Translations under genes and position numbers: made by a program | Shown here: positions 1-9,678 of the stretch, one piece after another | Position numbering within the stretch: position 1 is the stretch's first letter | How the letters are laid out: each line of letters begins with the position of its first letter | Source: Phycisphaerae bacterium | Lineage (GTDB): Bacteria > Planctomycetota > Phycisphaerae > UBA1845 > Fen-1342 | Assembly: GCA_028277645.1 (NCBI GenBank) | Contig: JANQFV010000042.1 | Span: 1-45,491, forward strand | Reading direction: 5' to 3' | Length of the DNA: 45,491 nt | The notes under the pieces: generated by a model | Told to the model about the DNA's origin: nothing | Databases searched by the model: none | The model's input: only the letters and a program-made list of their open reading frames with translations

Positions 1-2
1 CC

Positions 3-935
3 GGAGGCCGCGGCGGGTTCGGGGGCGGCGGCCGGGCACCGTCCACCCCCTCACCGCGACCGCAGGAGGACGAATCGGTCGCCGCGCGACGCGAGATTCG
101 TGAAGAGTTCAAAGAAATCCGCAAGGCGATTCGGGACCGCGATTTCTCCCGCGTCACACAGCTCGCCAGCGACATTCAGAACAACCAGTACGCGTCGCGT
201 GGTGACAAGAAGAAGGCCCGCGCCATTCTCGAACGCGTGGAACGCGCGCAGACGCGTGGCACCGGCGATAACTACGCCGCGACGGTGAAGCCATCGACGC
301 ACCCATTCCTGACCGCGCCGGAGGGAGACAACGATCCTGCGGTCTGGTTCCACGATACAGCCGTCGAGCCCGGGAAGACGTATCGTTACCGGATGCGCGT
401 GAAGCTGTGGAACCGATACGTTGGCCGTGTGAAGTCGCTCAAGAATCGGGCGCAGGCCGCACAGTCGGTCGTTACCGGGGAGTGGTCGTTGCCCTCAGAG
501 CCCGTCACCGTAGCGCCGAAGACGCACTTCTTCGTGACCGGGCCGCGGTTCGGCGAGCCGGCGGCGCGCGTGGACGTGTTCACTTGGTATCACGGCGACT
601 GGCTCAAAGAGAGCTTTGATGTTGCCGTGGGCGACGTTATCGGTGGGTTGCGCGAGACGAAAACGGCTGACTTTGACGAAGAGCTGAAGCCGAAAGAGGA
701 GATGGTGGACTTTGGCACGGGCGCTGTGGTGCTCGACCTGCGCATGGAAACGCCGGCGCTGCAACGCCGGGCCGCGGGCAAAGAGGGCGAGTTCGCCTAC
801 AGCGAGCGCGAGTCACTCGTACTGGTGTACCTCGACCCGGCGGACGGCCAGATCAAGGAGCGCATCGACGCGTTCGACCGCTCGGACAAGCTCTACATCG
901 AGCTCAAGAGTGACTACGAAGACCTGATCGAGTAG
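3..935 (+). CDS. Hypothetical protein with Fn3-like domain, 5'-truncated by window edge
   Basis: The reading frame is open from the first bases, so the true start lies upstream; 310 residues are visible. It opens with a Gly-rich linker and a Pro-rich patch, then a charged helical stretch (EEFKEIRKAIRDRDF, KKKARAILERVERAQ) that may form a coiled coil. From about residue 100 a beta-rich part reads PGKTYRYRMRVKLWN and GEWSLPSEPVTV, the look of a fibronectin type III domain. No catalytic motif is visible and I do not recognise the family. The N-terminus (signal peptide or membrane anchor) is missing, so its location cannot be judged. The last residues, ELKSDYEDLIE, precede a TAG stop. Confidence 0.75.
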   Translation, partial: GGRGGFGGGGRAPSTPSPRPQEDESVAARREIREEFKEIRKAIRDRDFSRVTQLASDIQNNQYASRGDKKKARAILERVERAQTRGTGDNYAATVKPSTHPFLTAPEGDNDPAVWFHDTAVEPGKTYRYRMRVKLWNRYVGRVKSLKNRAQAAQSVVTGEWSLPSEPVTVAPKTHFFVTGPRFGEPAARVDVFTWYHGDWLKESFDVAVGDVIGGLRETKTADFDEELKPKEEMVDFGTGAVVLDLRMETPALQRRAAGKEGEFAYSERESLVLVYLDPADGQIKERIDAFDRSDKLYIELKSDYEDLIE

Positions 936-1033
936 CGGCGATCTGCCGCGGCGCGTCTTCCAAAGGGGGGGAGTGCCTCGGGCGTGCATTCCAATTGAGT
1001 GATCCGCGCGAACCGCGGCCGGTCGAGATTCCC

Positions 1034-1056
1034 TATAATGCGACTCAACCGGAGGA
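1034..1056 (+). promoter_or_regulatory. -10 box and Shine-Dalgarno before the MBL hydrolase
   Basis: A perfect TATAAT lies at 1034-1039 and a GGAGGA ribosome site at 1051-1056, six bases before a TTG start. No good -35 is seen at the right spacing. The strong ribosome site is the reason for choosing the TTG start at 1063. Confidence 0.55.
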
Positions 1057-1062
1057 GCCCGC

Positions 1063-1833
1063 TTGTCTGTACGGCTGACGATTCTGGGGTCGGGGACGTC
1101 ACATGGCATTCCCATGATCGCGTGTACGTGCGAGGTCTGCGCTTCGACGGACCCACGCGACCACCGCACGCGCACCAGCGCCGTGTTCAGCTATGACGGG
1201 CACAACCTGCTTGTGGATACTGCGCCGGAACTGCGGCTTCAGTGTCTGGCGTGTGATGTGCGCAGGGTGGACGCGCTGTTCTATACGCACGCGCACGCCG
1301 ACCACATCGTCGGACTCGACGACGTGCGCATCTTCAACCAGATGCAGGGCGGCCCGCTGAACGTCTACGCAAACGAGTCGACGTTGAAGCGATTGCAGGC
1401 GATGTTCCGTTATGCATTCGTCGATGAGCCGGATTATCCGAGCGCCAAGCCGCAATTGCGCCCCGTGCTGCTCGACGGGCCGATCGAACTGTTCAGCCGG
1501 GCGATTGTGCCCATCCCATACTTGCACGGTCCAACCGAGGTACTCGGGTTGCGTGTCGGCGGCGCGGCGTACTGTCCCGACTGCAATCACATTCCGGAGT
1601 CGTCGCTGGAGCTTTTGAAGGACCTGGACGTGCTCGTGCTCGATGCCCTTCGTCGGCGACCGCACCCCACGCATTTCAATCTGGAACAAGCGGTCGTGAT
1701 GGCCCGGCGGATCGGTGCGCGGCGCACGTACTTCACGCACATTGCCCACGAGCTTGGCCACGCTGCGACGAATGCGGAACTGCCGGACGGAATGGAGCTG
1801 GCTTACGACGGGTTGGTCTGCGAGACAGACTGA
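1063..1833 (+). CDS. MBL-fold metallo-hydrolase, PhnP-like
   Basis: A 256-residue metallo-beta-lactamase-fold hydrolase. The N-terminus reads LTILGSGTSHGIP followed by CTCEVC, the Cys-rich zinc-site start typical of PhnP-type phosphodiesterases. The metal-binding motif THAHADH is at residues 75-81, with further ligand candidates in YCPDCNH and THIAHELGH. PhnP proteins hydrolyse cyclic phosphodiesters such as phosphoribosyl 1,2-cyclic phosphate, but no other phn gene is nearby, so the true substrate is open. The start is TTG behind GGAGGA. The 3' end overlaps the convergent neighbour by 31 bases. Length is normal for the family. Confidence 0.85.
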   Translation: MSVRLTILGSGTSHGIPMIACTCEVCASTDPRDHRTRTSAVFSYDGHNLLVDTAPELRLQCLACDVRRVDALFYTHAHADHIVGLDDVRIFNQMQGGPLNVYANESTLKRLQAMFRYAFVDEPDYPSAKPQLRPVLLDGPIELFSRAIVPIPYLHGPTEVLGLRVGGAAYCPDCNHIPESSLELLKDLDVLVLDALRRRPHPTHFNLEQAVVMARRIGARRTYFTHIAHELGHAATNAELPDGMELAYDGLVCETD

Positions 1834-2528
1834 GCTTCGGTGGGCTTCTGCTTGGCGTTCTCAGCGGCACCAGTCTGCAGTTGCTGCTGGCGCTGCTTCC
1901 AGCGCCGTTCATTCATACGTATCAGTTCGTCGGTTTGCTTCACGAGTCGGGTCTGCTCCTCGGCGCTGTCATGGTCGAAGGCCGCGGCGCAGTTTGGACA
2001 CATGAAGTAGAGTGTGCGGTGCTTGTAAGAGCGTGAGACGGCTGGGTTGATCGGCAGTTGCGAATGGGCGCACAGCGTCTGGTACGTATAACACTCCTGC
2101 GCCAAGCGCTTCTGATACGGCTTCGCGTCAGCGAGCCACTTCTGCTTGGCCTTCTCGTCGGCGAAGAAGACGGCGTGGTCGCCTTTGCCGATGTAAATGC
2201 TGCTGGATGGGGTCTCGCCGGTCACGGGGCACTTGATCTGGACGCGCAACGGCGGATCGGCCTCCCATTGCACCAGCACGTTATCCGCGTACTCGAAGGG
2301 GTCGGCTTCGAACTTCTTCAGTGCTGCTTCGGTTGTGAAGTACACCCAGCGATCGCGGAACCGCGTGCAGACGTTACGGTCGATCGGCTGCTCGGTGACG
2401 GGGCAGAGTATCGACTTGTCGTGCTCTGTGTCGGCGCTCGTACGCGCTGGCTTGTCCTGACCCTGAGCAGCACAGACCGCAAACAGCACACAGAGCATGG
2501 CTGTGACGGGCATCTTCGCCGGCATCAT
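1803..2528 (-). CDS. Secreted protein with repeated CPVT (YHS/TRASH-like) motifs
   Basis: A 241-residue protein with a signal peptide (hydrophobic TAMLCVLFAVCAAQG). The mature part has three related segments, each starting with a Cys motif and followed by an aromatic beta hairpin and a helix: CPVTEQPID then WVYFTTEAALKKF; CPVTGETP then AVFFADEKAKQKW; and CAHSQLPIN then LYFMCPNC. This resembles YHS or TRASH metal-binding modules repeated in one chain, so a periplasmic metal-binding role is possible but inferred. The tail is Gln-rich and probably disordered. A GGGGAG ribosome site precedes the ATG. It is downstream of mdh on the same strand, separated by about 36 bases, so the two may share a transcript. 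Confidence 0.7.
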   Translation of the reverse strand: MMPAKMPVTAMLCVLFAVCAAQGQDKPARTSADTEHDKSILCPVTEQPIDRNVCTRFRDRWVYFTTEAALKKFEADPFEYADNVLVQWEADPPLRVQIKCPVTGETPSSSIYIGKGDHAVFFADEKAKQKWLADAKPYQKRLAQECYTYQTLCAHSQLPINPAVSRSYKHRTLYFMCPNCAAAFDHDSAEEQTRLVKQTDELIRMNERRWKQRQQQLQTGAAENAKQKPTEAQSVSQTNPS

Positions 2529-2564
2529 TTTGCTCCCCAGACGGTCGAATGCGGCGTGGGCGGC

Positions 2565-3605
<1,041 letters not shown>

Positions 3606-3759
3606 TCACACGCCGGGAGCGCGTTCGGTCTGCTTGGCTCGTTCCTGTAATGCGAACCGGGCCGCGCTGGAGCCGACAGGACTCGGTCCCTGCGGAGCCC
3701 GGCGCCCACCTGCGTCTCAGCTCGCTCGCCCCGCGTGCGCGGCGGCTTCCGGAGACGTT

Positions 3760-4254
3760 CTAGCCCTCGCTGCGGCGCAGGTGCGCGACGTACGCCTCGA
3801 GCTGGAGGTAGTGCGTACCGGCCATGCGGGCGACTTCGAGGAGGTGTCGCGTGGACTCTTCCTCTTCGACCTGTTCGTCCACGAACCAGCCAAGGAAGTT
3901 CTGAGACGCGTAGTCATCATCCTTCTCGGCCTGCGCCATCAGGTCATCGAACTGGCGCGTGACCTTCTGCTCGTGCTCATAGGCCGCTTCGACGGCCGCC
4001 ACTACAGAGGGGTATTCCGGCGACGGCTTCGGGACCGAGCCAATTTCGACCTTGGCGTGGCGGGACAGCAAGTAGTCGATGATCTTGAGTGCATGGCCGC
4101 GTTCTTCGTCCGCCTGCAGGCGGAACCAGCGCGAAAGCATCTTCAGCGCCATGTTGTCGAACATGCACGCCATCGCGAGGTAGATCTGCGAGGCGTTGAA
4201 CTCGTTGGTGATCTGCTCGTTGAGTTTTGCCGTCAGTTTGTCTGACAGTGCCAT
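3760..4254 (-). CDS. ftn: Bacterial non-heme ferritin
   Basis: A 164-residue iron-storage ferritin, expected to assemble into a 24-subunit cage and oxidise Fe(II). The ferroxidase ligands are visible: Glu18 in ITNEFNASQIYLAMA, Glu50/Glu51 and His54 in ADEERGHA, Glu93 and neighbours in AAYEHEQ, and the QNFLGWFVDEQVEEE segment. The ribosome site AGGCAGAGG sits just before the ATG. It is followed by about 250 bases without a gene before mdh, and is probably its own transcription unit. Length and motifs are normal. Confidence 0.95.
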   Translation of the reverse strand: MALSDKLTAKLNEQITNEFNASQIYLAMACMFDNMALKMLSRWFRLQADEERGHALKIIDYLLSRHAKVEIGSVPKPSPEYPSVVAAVEAAYEHEQKVTRQFDDLMAQAEKDDDYASQNFLGWFVDEQVEEEESTRHLLEVARMAGTHYLQLEAYVAHLRRSEG

Positions 4255-4469
4255 GATCCTCTGCCTTTCATGCTTGCCGTCGGTTCGCTGTCGGCCGACG
4301 GAATCTACGTGAGTAACCCACCCGCAATGGGTGCGGCCCGCGCCGGCGGCCCGCCGGCCACGCGACTAATTTCACGATTATACGCCGACTCGAATCGGGT
4401 TGCCACGCGGGCGATACCACGTACGTTTGGCACGCCAAGCGGATGTTCAGGCTGCGCACCGGCCCACGT

Positions 4470-5303
4470 CTACTGCGACGAAATGTAATCGGCAATGTGG
4501 TCGCTGGTGTTGTGCAGACGGCCGACGTCCCGTCGGATGCGTGCCGTCCGCTCGGCGTATGCGCGGGTATCGTCCAGCACTGCCTGCAAGTCGAGCTGTG
4601 CACACCGGCGTGCGATCTCATCCACGAAGTCCGTTGACCAGACTTTCCCCTGCGTGGTGTCGGCATCTATGGGCCAGCGCCCGGCTACCTCGAGCAGCGG
4701 AGCAACACGGTGCAAAAGTGCCATCGACGCGACCTGCCGCTGTTCGGTTGTGCCGTCGCGCGCCCAGCGCAGCAGCGCCGGAACGCCACGCACATCGCCG
4801 GCGAACAGCCATCCGTCGGCACGGCCGATTTCGTCCCACGGATCGTCGCGCGGCGTGACTTCCGTGATCAGCATCCGGAAGCGACCAGGGTCAAGTCGGC
4901 CGGCGGCCACCCACGCAGCCTGCCGCACGTACGGGCTATCGTCGTTGCGAACGATCTCGGCAATTAGGTCGAAATGCTCGCGCTGGCCACTTTGCGACAG
5001 GGCGTAGACGAAGCTCTCACGAACTTCGGGAGCACGCTCGAGTTGATCGCTCAAACGCTGCGCAATGATCGCACTCGCTGCCGCCGACGGTTCGCTGGCG
5101 GCCTCCCAGGCACCCCAGCGACGCGTCTCCGGATCGTCAGACGCGAGCATCGTCAGGATCTCGTCGTCGGTTGGATCAACCAGGAACATCCCGGTTGCGA
5201 TGCTGGCCACCAGGACGACCGTCCCGCCAAGGACGAGTGGCCAGAACCACACTTTACCGTTCGCGGGGGCGTGATCGACGGTCTGGTTTCGTGAGGTCAT
5301 CAT
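4470..5303 (-). CDS. Membrane-anchored HEAT-repeat protein
   Basis: A 277-residue protein with a short polar N-terminus, one membrane helix at about residues 19-42 (FWPLVLGGTVVLVASIATGMFLV) and a large soluble part made of paired helices. Phrases such as SDDPETRRWGAWEAA, RESFVYALSQSG, DDSPYVRQAAWVAAGRL and TTEQRQVASMALLHRV have the pattern of HEAT/PBS-lyase-like repeats, which usually act as protein-binding scaffolds. There is no catalytic motif. It ends close to the ferritin start but with 215 bases between them. The partner is unknown. Confidence 0.7.
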   Translation of the reverse strand: MMTSRNQTVDHAPANGKVWFWPLVLGGTVVLVASIATGMFLVDPTDDEILTMLASDDPETRRWGAWEAASEPSAAASAIIAQRLSDQLERAPEVRESFVYALSQSGQREHFDLIAEIVRNDDSPYVRQAAWVAAGRLDPGRFRMLITEVTPRDDPWDEIGRADGWLFAGDVRGVPALLRWARDGTTEQRQVASMALLHRVAPLLEVAGRWPIDADTTQGKVWSTDFVDEIARRCAQLDLQAVLDDTRAYAERTARIRRDVGRLHNTSDHIADYISSQ

Positions 5304-5457
5304 TCAGCCCAACCATTTGGATCGCAATGGGGCATAATAGCTGACCGGCAATAATGCCGCGACGGGCAGGCGGCGGCGCAGGCTCCCATTTGCCCGAGGC
5401 AGGCGGTGCAGCTAGACTCTGGAGAGTTGCTAAAGCTGTCCACAACGGGTGAGCCTG

Positions 5458-5928
5458 ATGAATGACGTAATCTCCGCCAAACTGGACGCCGGGTCGCACC
5501 GTTTCGCGCTGGTTGTGGCCCGCTTCAACGAGTTCATCACCGGGAGGCTGGTCAGCGGCGCCATCGATGAGCTGGCGCGCCACGGTGCCGATGCGACCCA
5601 GGTTACCCAGGTGTGGGTACCCGGATCGTGGGAGATTCCGCTGGCAGCGAAGCGGCTCGCGGCCACCGGCAAGCATGCCGCCATTATCTGCCTCGGGTGC
5701 GTGATTCGCGGCCAGACGCCGCACTTCGAGTACGTGGCTGCTGAGGTGGCGAAGGGAGTCGCTCACGTGTCGTTGGACACGGAGGTACCGGTGACCTTTG
5801 GGATCATTACCGCCGACTCGCTCGAACAGGCGATTGACCGTGCGGGGGCCAAGACGGGCAACAAGGGGGCGGATGCCGCCCGGGCCGCGATCGAGATGGC
5901 GAATTTGCTCGACATGATCGGGAAGTAG
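5458..5928 (+). CDS. ribH: 6,7-dimethyl-8-ribityllumazine synthase
   Basis: Penultimate enzyme of riboflavin synthesis, condensing the ribityl pyrimidine with dihydroxybutanone phosphate to form lumazine. Visible family motifs are [10 protein letters not shown] near the N-terminus, [32 protein letters not shown] (His of the active site), [16 protein letters not shown] and the C-terminal [17 protein letters not shown]. Starting at the ATG at 5458 gives 156 residues; an in-frame GTG lies three codons earlier, but GGGTGA fits the ATG better. First gene of a + strand operon with nusB and ftsY; the ribH-nusB pairing is common in bacteria. Confidence 0.96.
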   Translation: MNDVISAKLDAGSHRFALVVARFNEFITGRLVSGAIDELARHGADATQVTQVWVPGSWEIPLAAKRLAATGKHAAIICLGCVIRGQTPHFEYVAAEVAKGVAHVSLDTEVPVTFGIITADSLEQAIDRAGAKTGNKGADAARAAIEMANLLDMIGK

Positions 5929-5960
5929 TACAACGCGACGTCGCTGAGTTCCCTGCCAAT

Positions 5961-6476
5961 ATGCCGCACGCCCGCCGATCCAACGCTCGAATGCTCGCCC
6001 TTCAGGCGCTGTGTGTCTTTGACAGCGTCGATCAACCAGACACGGCTGATTTGGATCGTTTTCTCCAGGATCCGGTGAACCATGCCGACCTCGGATGGGG
6101 AGAACCGCCGCGCGCGGAGACGATTTCGTTTGCGCGGGCGCTGGCGGTCGGGGCCTTGCAGATACGGTCGCAATGTGATGCGCTGCTGTTGCGTTGTTCG
6201 AACGACTGGTCGATCGAGCGTATGCAGCCGGTTGATCGCAATATCCTGCGGCTGGGGTTATACGAACTGCTCCAGTATCCGGATACGCCGCACTCGGTTG
6301 TGATCAACGAGGCGGTCGAGTTGGCGCGACGATTCGGTAGCGCCGAGTCGCCAGCGTTCGTCAACGGTGTGTTGGACGCTTTGAAACGAGAGTTGGCTGC
6401 CACGGACACTTCCGCGCAGGAGGCTGCAGCGGTTGAGCGGCCGACCGAAGCCGCATCGCCGAATCACGAGGGATAA
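5961..6476 (+). CDS. nusB: Transcription antitermination factor NusB
   Basis: RNA-binding all-helical factor that joins NusE/S10 on boxA of rRNA operons to stop premature termination. The 171-residue chain begins RRSNARMLALQALCVFD, the usual RR..A...L...D start, and ends its core with RMQPVDRNILRLGLYELL, VVINEAVELARRFG and FVNGVLDALKREL, all classic NusB blocks. A 25-residue acidic/Ala-rich tail follows the core and is probably disordered. It lies 32 bases after ribH and 8 bases before ftsY. Confidence 0.96.
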   Translation: MPHARRSNARMLALQALCVFDSVDQPDTADLDRFLQDPVNHADLGWGEPPRAETISFARALAVGALQIRSQCDALLLRCSNDWSIERMQPVDRNILRLGLYELLQYPDTPHSVVINEAVELARRFGSAESPAFVNGVLDALKRELAATDTSAQEAAAVERPTEAASPNHEG

Positions 6477-6484
6477 GCTACGCC

Positions 6485-7402
6485 ATGGGCCTGTTGGATC
6501 TGCTTAAGAAGGGGTTGCAGAAGACGCACACCAAGCTGGTGTCGGGGATGCGGTCACTGCTGTCAGTGGGGCGGCGCATCGACGACGAGCTGCTCGACCA
6601 GCTTACCGACGCCATGCTCGCGGGCGACATGGGGCCGCACGCGGTAATGAACCTGATCGATGAGGTGCGCGACGCGTGGAAGGCCGGGCAGATCAAAGAG
6701 GCGCAGGAAATCCTGCCGTTCATGAAGCAGCGCATTGCGAACACCTGGGGCGAAGGTGACCGCGCGCTGAACTTTTCGTCCCAGCCGCCGACAGTCATCT
6801 TCGTTGTCGGCATCAACGGCTCGGGCAAGACCACCAGCGTTGCCAAGCTCGCGTACTACCTGAAAGAACAGGGTAAGTCGGTGCTACTCGGCGCTTGCGA
6901 CACGTTTCGCGCGGCGGCGATCGACCAGTTGACGATCTGGGCCGAGCGCGTCGGGGCCAACATCGTCAAGCACCAGCCGAATAGTGATCCGGCGGCGGTG
7001 GCCTTCGATGCGTGCGAGGCTGCGCGGGCGCGCGGCGTGGACGTGCTCTTAATTGATACGGCTGGTCGCCTGCACACGCAGGATCACCTGATGCGCGAGC
7101 TCAGCAAGATTCACAAGGTCGTCAAGAAGCAGATCCCGGATGCACCGCACGAAGTGCTGCTCGTGCTCGACGCGACGATCGGTCAGAACGCGATCAACCA
7201 GGCCAAGATCTTCGCCGAATCCGTCGACGTCAGTGGCCTCTTTCTGGCAAAGCTGGATGGCTCCGCCAAGGGTGGGATCGTCGTGGGCATTCGCGACCAG
7301 CTCGACATCCCGGTCAAGTTCGTCGGCCTGGGAGAGACGATCGATGCGGTGGCGCCGTTCGATCCGGACAGCTTCGTCGAGGCGCTCTTCGAAGGTCTGT
7401 GA
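6485..7402 (+). CDS. ftsY: Signal recognition particle receptor FtsY
   Basis: GTPase receptor that docks SRP-bound ribosomes at the inner membrane. The 305-residue protein has only the N and G domains; the acidic A domain of E. coli FtsY is absent, as in many bacteria. The P-loop GINGSGKTT is at about residues 109-117, followed by [11 protein letters not shown], the DTAGR motif, the specificity loop [11 protein letters not shown] and [15 protein letters not shown] near the C-terminus. Its TGA stop overlaps the next ATG (TGATG), so the acyl-CoA synthetase is translationally coupled to it. Confidence 0.97.
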   Translation: MGLLDLLKKGLQKTHTKLVSGMRSLLSVGRRIDDELLDQLTDAMLAGDMGPHAVMNLIDEVRDAWKAGQIKEAQEILPFMKQRIANTWGEGDRALNFSSQPPTVIFVVGINGSGKTTSVAKLAYYLKEQGKSVLLGACDTFRAAAIDQLTIWAERVGANIVKHQPNSDPAAVAFDACEAARARGVDVLLIDTAGRLHTQDHLMRELSKIHKVVKKQIPDAPHEVLLVLDATIGQNAINQAKIFAESVDVSGLFLAKLDGSAKGGIVVGIRDQLDIPVKFVGLGETIDAVAPFDPDSFVEALFEGL

Positions 7403-8853
7403 TGCACCCGCTGCTGGACCAGTTCGAAGGCGTTTGCGATCGTTTCCCGACCAAACCGGCCACCCGCGATACTGCGCTGGAGTTGACGTACGCCGGGCTG
7501 AACGCGGTCGCGCGCGGCATCGGCCAGCGAATCGCTACGGAGACAGAGCGACCACACGTCGGTCTGCTGTTTCCACCGAGTGGCACGTGTGCCGCGGCGA
7601 TCTTCGGTTGCTGGTACGGCGCGAAGACGCCGGTGCCGCTTAACTTCCTGCTGGCGCCGGCGGAGTTGAAGAAGATCATCGACGACGCGGCGATCGATCT
7701 GGTATTGACGGTCGCGCCGTTTAGGGAAGCGGTCCAGACGATCGGCGTAACCGCACTGGTGCTGGATGTAGAGTTGCTGCAAGCGCACGATGGCTGCACC
7801 ATACCGTCGGCCAACGCCACGGAATTGGCCACACTCGTCTACACGTCCGGCACATCGGGTACGCCGAAGGGGGTTTGCCTCAGCTTCGACAATCTCGTGC
7901 AGAACGTGAATGCGTGTATCGAGATGGCCGAGATTCAGACGGAGGCGCGATTCCTCAGTCTCCTACCGCAGTTTCACACGTTCGGCTTCACGACGAACAC
8001 GCTTGTGCCGCTGCTGCTCGGCGCAACGGTGTATTATCTCCCGCGCTTCGCGACCACCACGGTGGTCAACCTGATCGCGGAGCAGAAGATCGACACGTTC
8101 ATCACCATCGCGAGCATGTTCGGCGCCCTCGCGGGAGCCAAGAGCGTACGTCGCGAGCAGCTAGAGTCGCTGCAACTGGCAGTTAGTGGCGGCGAGCCAC
8201 TGCCGACCCAGGTGGCGGATGCGTTCCAGCAGCGCTTCGGCGTGACGATCTACGAAGGCTACGGCATGACCGAAGCGTCGCCCGTGGTCAGCCTGAACAC
8301 GCGGCGCGCGCTGCGGCTGGGATCGGTTGGTCATCCGCTGCCCGGCGTGTCGGTTGTCGCTGTCGACGAAGAGGGGCGCGAACTACCTGCCGGCCGGGAT
8401 GGCGAGCTGGTCGTTCGTGGTCACTGCGTGATGCAGGGTTATCGCAACCAGCCGGAACTGACGGCCCGCACGATCTGCGACGGGGCGCTGTTCACCGGCG
8501 ATGTCGGCCATGTGGACGCGGACGGCTTCGTCTTCATCACTGGCCGCGCCAAGGACATGATGATCGTCGGCGGTGAGAACGTGTTTCCGATCGAAATCGA
8601 GATGGTGCTGCTCGATCACCCCGCGGTGGCCGAGGTGGCCGTCATCGGGACGCCGGACAAGCTGCGGGGCGAAATGCCAGTGGCGTTCGTGCTGCTGCGG
8701 ACCGACGTTGTGGCGGACGAGAGCGAGTTGCGGTCGTTCTGCCGTTCGCGCTTGGCCGGCTATAAAGTTCCACGGCGCGTGACCATCGCGGACAAGCTGC
8801 CGCGCGGCCCGACCGGTAAGATTCTGAAACGGGCGCTGACGGTCCCTGAGTAG
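7402..8853 (+). CDS. AMP-forming acyl-CoA synthetase / ligase (ANL superfamily)
   Basis: A 483-residue adenylate-forming enzyme that activates a carboxylic acid as acyl-AMP and then usually transfers it to CoA. The phosphate-binding A3 loop LVYTSGTSGTPKG, the A5 motif YEGYGMTEASP, A7 FTGDVGHVDADGF, A8 TGRAKDMMIVGGENVFP and the catalytic Lys of A10 in GPTGKILKR are all present. The acyl substrate cannot be read from sequence. The ATG overlaps the ftsY stop; a GTG three bases earlier is also possible. Such a ligase next to ftsY has no obvious functional link and may simply be carried in the operon. Confidence 0.92.
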   Translation: MHPLLDQFEGVCDRFPTKPATRDTALELTYAGLNAVARGIGQRIATETERPHVGLLFPPSGTCAAAIFGCWYGAKTPVPLNFLLAPAELKKIIDDAAIDLVLTVAPFREAVQTIGVTALVLDVELLQAHDGCTIPSANATELATLVYTSGTSGTPKGVCLSFDNLVQNVNACIEMAEIQTEARFLSLLPQFHTFGFTTNTLVPLLLGATVYYLPRFATTTVVNLIAEQKIDTFITIASMFGALAGAKSVRREQLESLQLAVSGGEPLPTQVADAFQQRFGVTIYEGYGMTEASPVVSLNTRRALRLGSVGHPLPGVSVVAVDEEGRELPAGRDGELVVRGHCVMQGYRNQPELTARTICDGALFTGDVGHVDADGFVFITGRAKDMMIVGGENVFPIEIEMVLLDHPAVAEVAVIGTPDKLRGEMPVAFVLLRTDVVADESELRSFCRSRLAGYKVPRRVTIADKLPRGPTGKILKRALTVPE

Positions 8854-8898
8854 GTTCGGCGGCGGCGATTTCGCGTTCCTGGGCCTCTGGTGCGGCGT

Positions 8899-8928
8899 TT
8901 GGCGACGGGCTGCGGTTCGTGCTATACT
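8899..8928 (+). promoter_or_regulatory. Putative sigma-70 promoter of tRNA-Cys
   Basis: TTGGCG at 8899-8904 and TATACT at 8923-8928, spaced by 18 bases, lie about 56 bases before the tRNA. Both boxes are close to consensus and the position suits a tRNA leader. Confidence 0.5.
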
Positions 8929-8983
8929 GCCCGATACGCCGCGTGGCCGCGGACCAGCCGCGCGGGTGAAAGCTCGACAACCT

Positions 8984-9056
8984 GGTGGCGTGCCCGAGTG
9001 GACTAAGGGGGCGGATTGCAAATCCGCTTATCGTGGGTTCGAATCCCACCGCCACC
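8984..9056 (+). tRNA. tRNA-Cys (anticodon GCA)
   Basis: A complete 73-base cloverleaf. The acceptor stem GGTGGCG (8984-8990) pairs with CGCCACC (9050-9056). The anticodon stem GCGGA/TCCGC holds the loop TTGCAAA with anticodon GCA. The T stem GTGGG/CCCAC holds the loop TTCGAAT. CCA is not encoded and a short T run follows. The gene marks the left end of an integrated island: its last 47 bases, apart from the final four, are repeated at 28428-28470. Confidence 0.97.
9010..9052 (+). repeat. Left attachment-site repeat (inside tRNA-Cys)
   Basis: 43 bases covering the anticodon arm, variable region, T arm and part of the acceptor strand. They match 28428-28470 at 42 of 43 positions; the only difference is A at 9022 against G at 28440. 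Confidence 0.85.
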
Positions 9057-9109
9057 TTTTTCGCATTGCTTCGCACGTGGTCGCACGGCGGCGCGCTTTT
9101 CCCCTATTT

Positions 9110-9678
9110 TCAAGTGTCTGCGAGCGACTCCTGTTCCGCCTCGTCTGAGGCGACATCCAGGTTCGGCAGCTTCGACAGGGCGGAGTCAAGATCGTGGATG
9201 CCGCATTTCGCGTAGACTCCCAGCGTTAGGCGAGGATCAGAGTGGCGGGCGAGTTCCTGGGCGACCTTTGCAGGCATCCCGCGGAGCCAGGAAGTCGCTC
9301 ATGCGCCGTTCACGGCGTTCTGAGGGATCATCGGCGGCACGGAGCCAACGCGCTCTTGCGCGCCGCAGGTCAGCTTTGATCATCTGGGCGGCGTGTTTGT
9401 GCCAGTCGCCGGGCCACAGCAGACCGTCATCACGGTCACGCAGCCAGCTGCGGAGCTGCGCCGCCAACTCGGGACGAATGGGCTGCAGATCATCCTTCCG
9501 GTGTTTGCTGTGCTTGCCCAAACGCCAAGGTGGTTGGGATGCGAGGGCGCGAACCTCGATTTCGACTTTGATGCCGATTCGGTGGATTATGCGGCGCTCC
9601 AACTGAACTTCGGTACCTCAGATTGAGCCGCACTTGCTCGTCACCTGACGCTAGCTGTGGAAGGCCTACACGTACCAC
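9110..9678 (-). pseudogene. int: Decayed tyrosine integrase, 5'-truncated with internal deletion
   Basis: Three pieces in different frames can be joined. The piece nearest nhaR (from about 9678) reads DEQVRLNLRYRSS, like the ELRSL region of integrases. The middle piece (to 9602) reads SKHRKDDLQPI, LWPGDWHKHAAQMIKADLRRA and ERRERRMSDFL, very like planctomycete/phage integrases. The last piece (9110 to about 9285) reads GMPAKVAQELARHSDP and RLTLGVYAKCGIHDLD, the C-terminal catalytic block with its His/Arg and nucleophile Tyr, ending at a TGA at 9110. Between SDFL and GMPAK the expected box with the first catalytic Arg (HALRHT) is missing and the frame shifts. The N-terminal DNA-binding part is absent; nhaR begins where it would continue. 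It cannot be active. Confidence 0.8.

Noticed and set aside
8642..9076. Minus-strand frame with GFEPTISGFAIRPLS
   Set aside because: This is the well-known false translation of a tRNA gene read antisense; it overlaps tRNA-Cys and the acyl-CoA synthetase.
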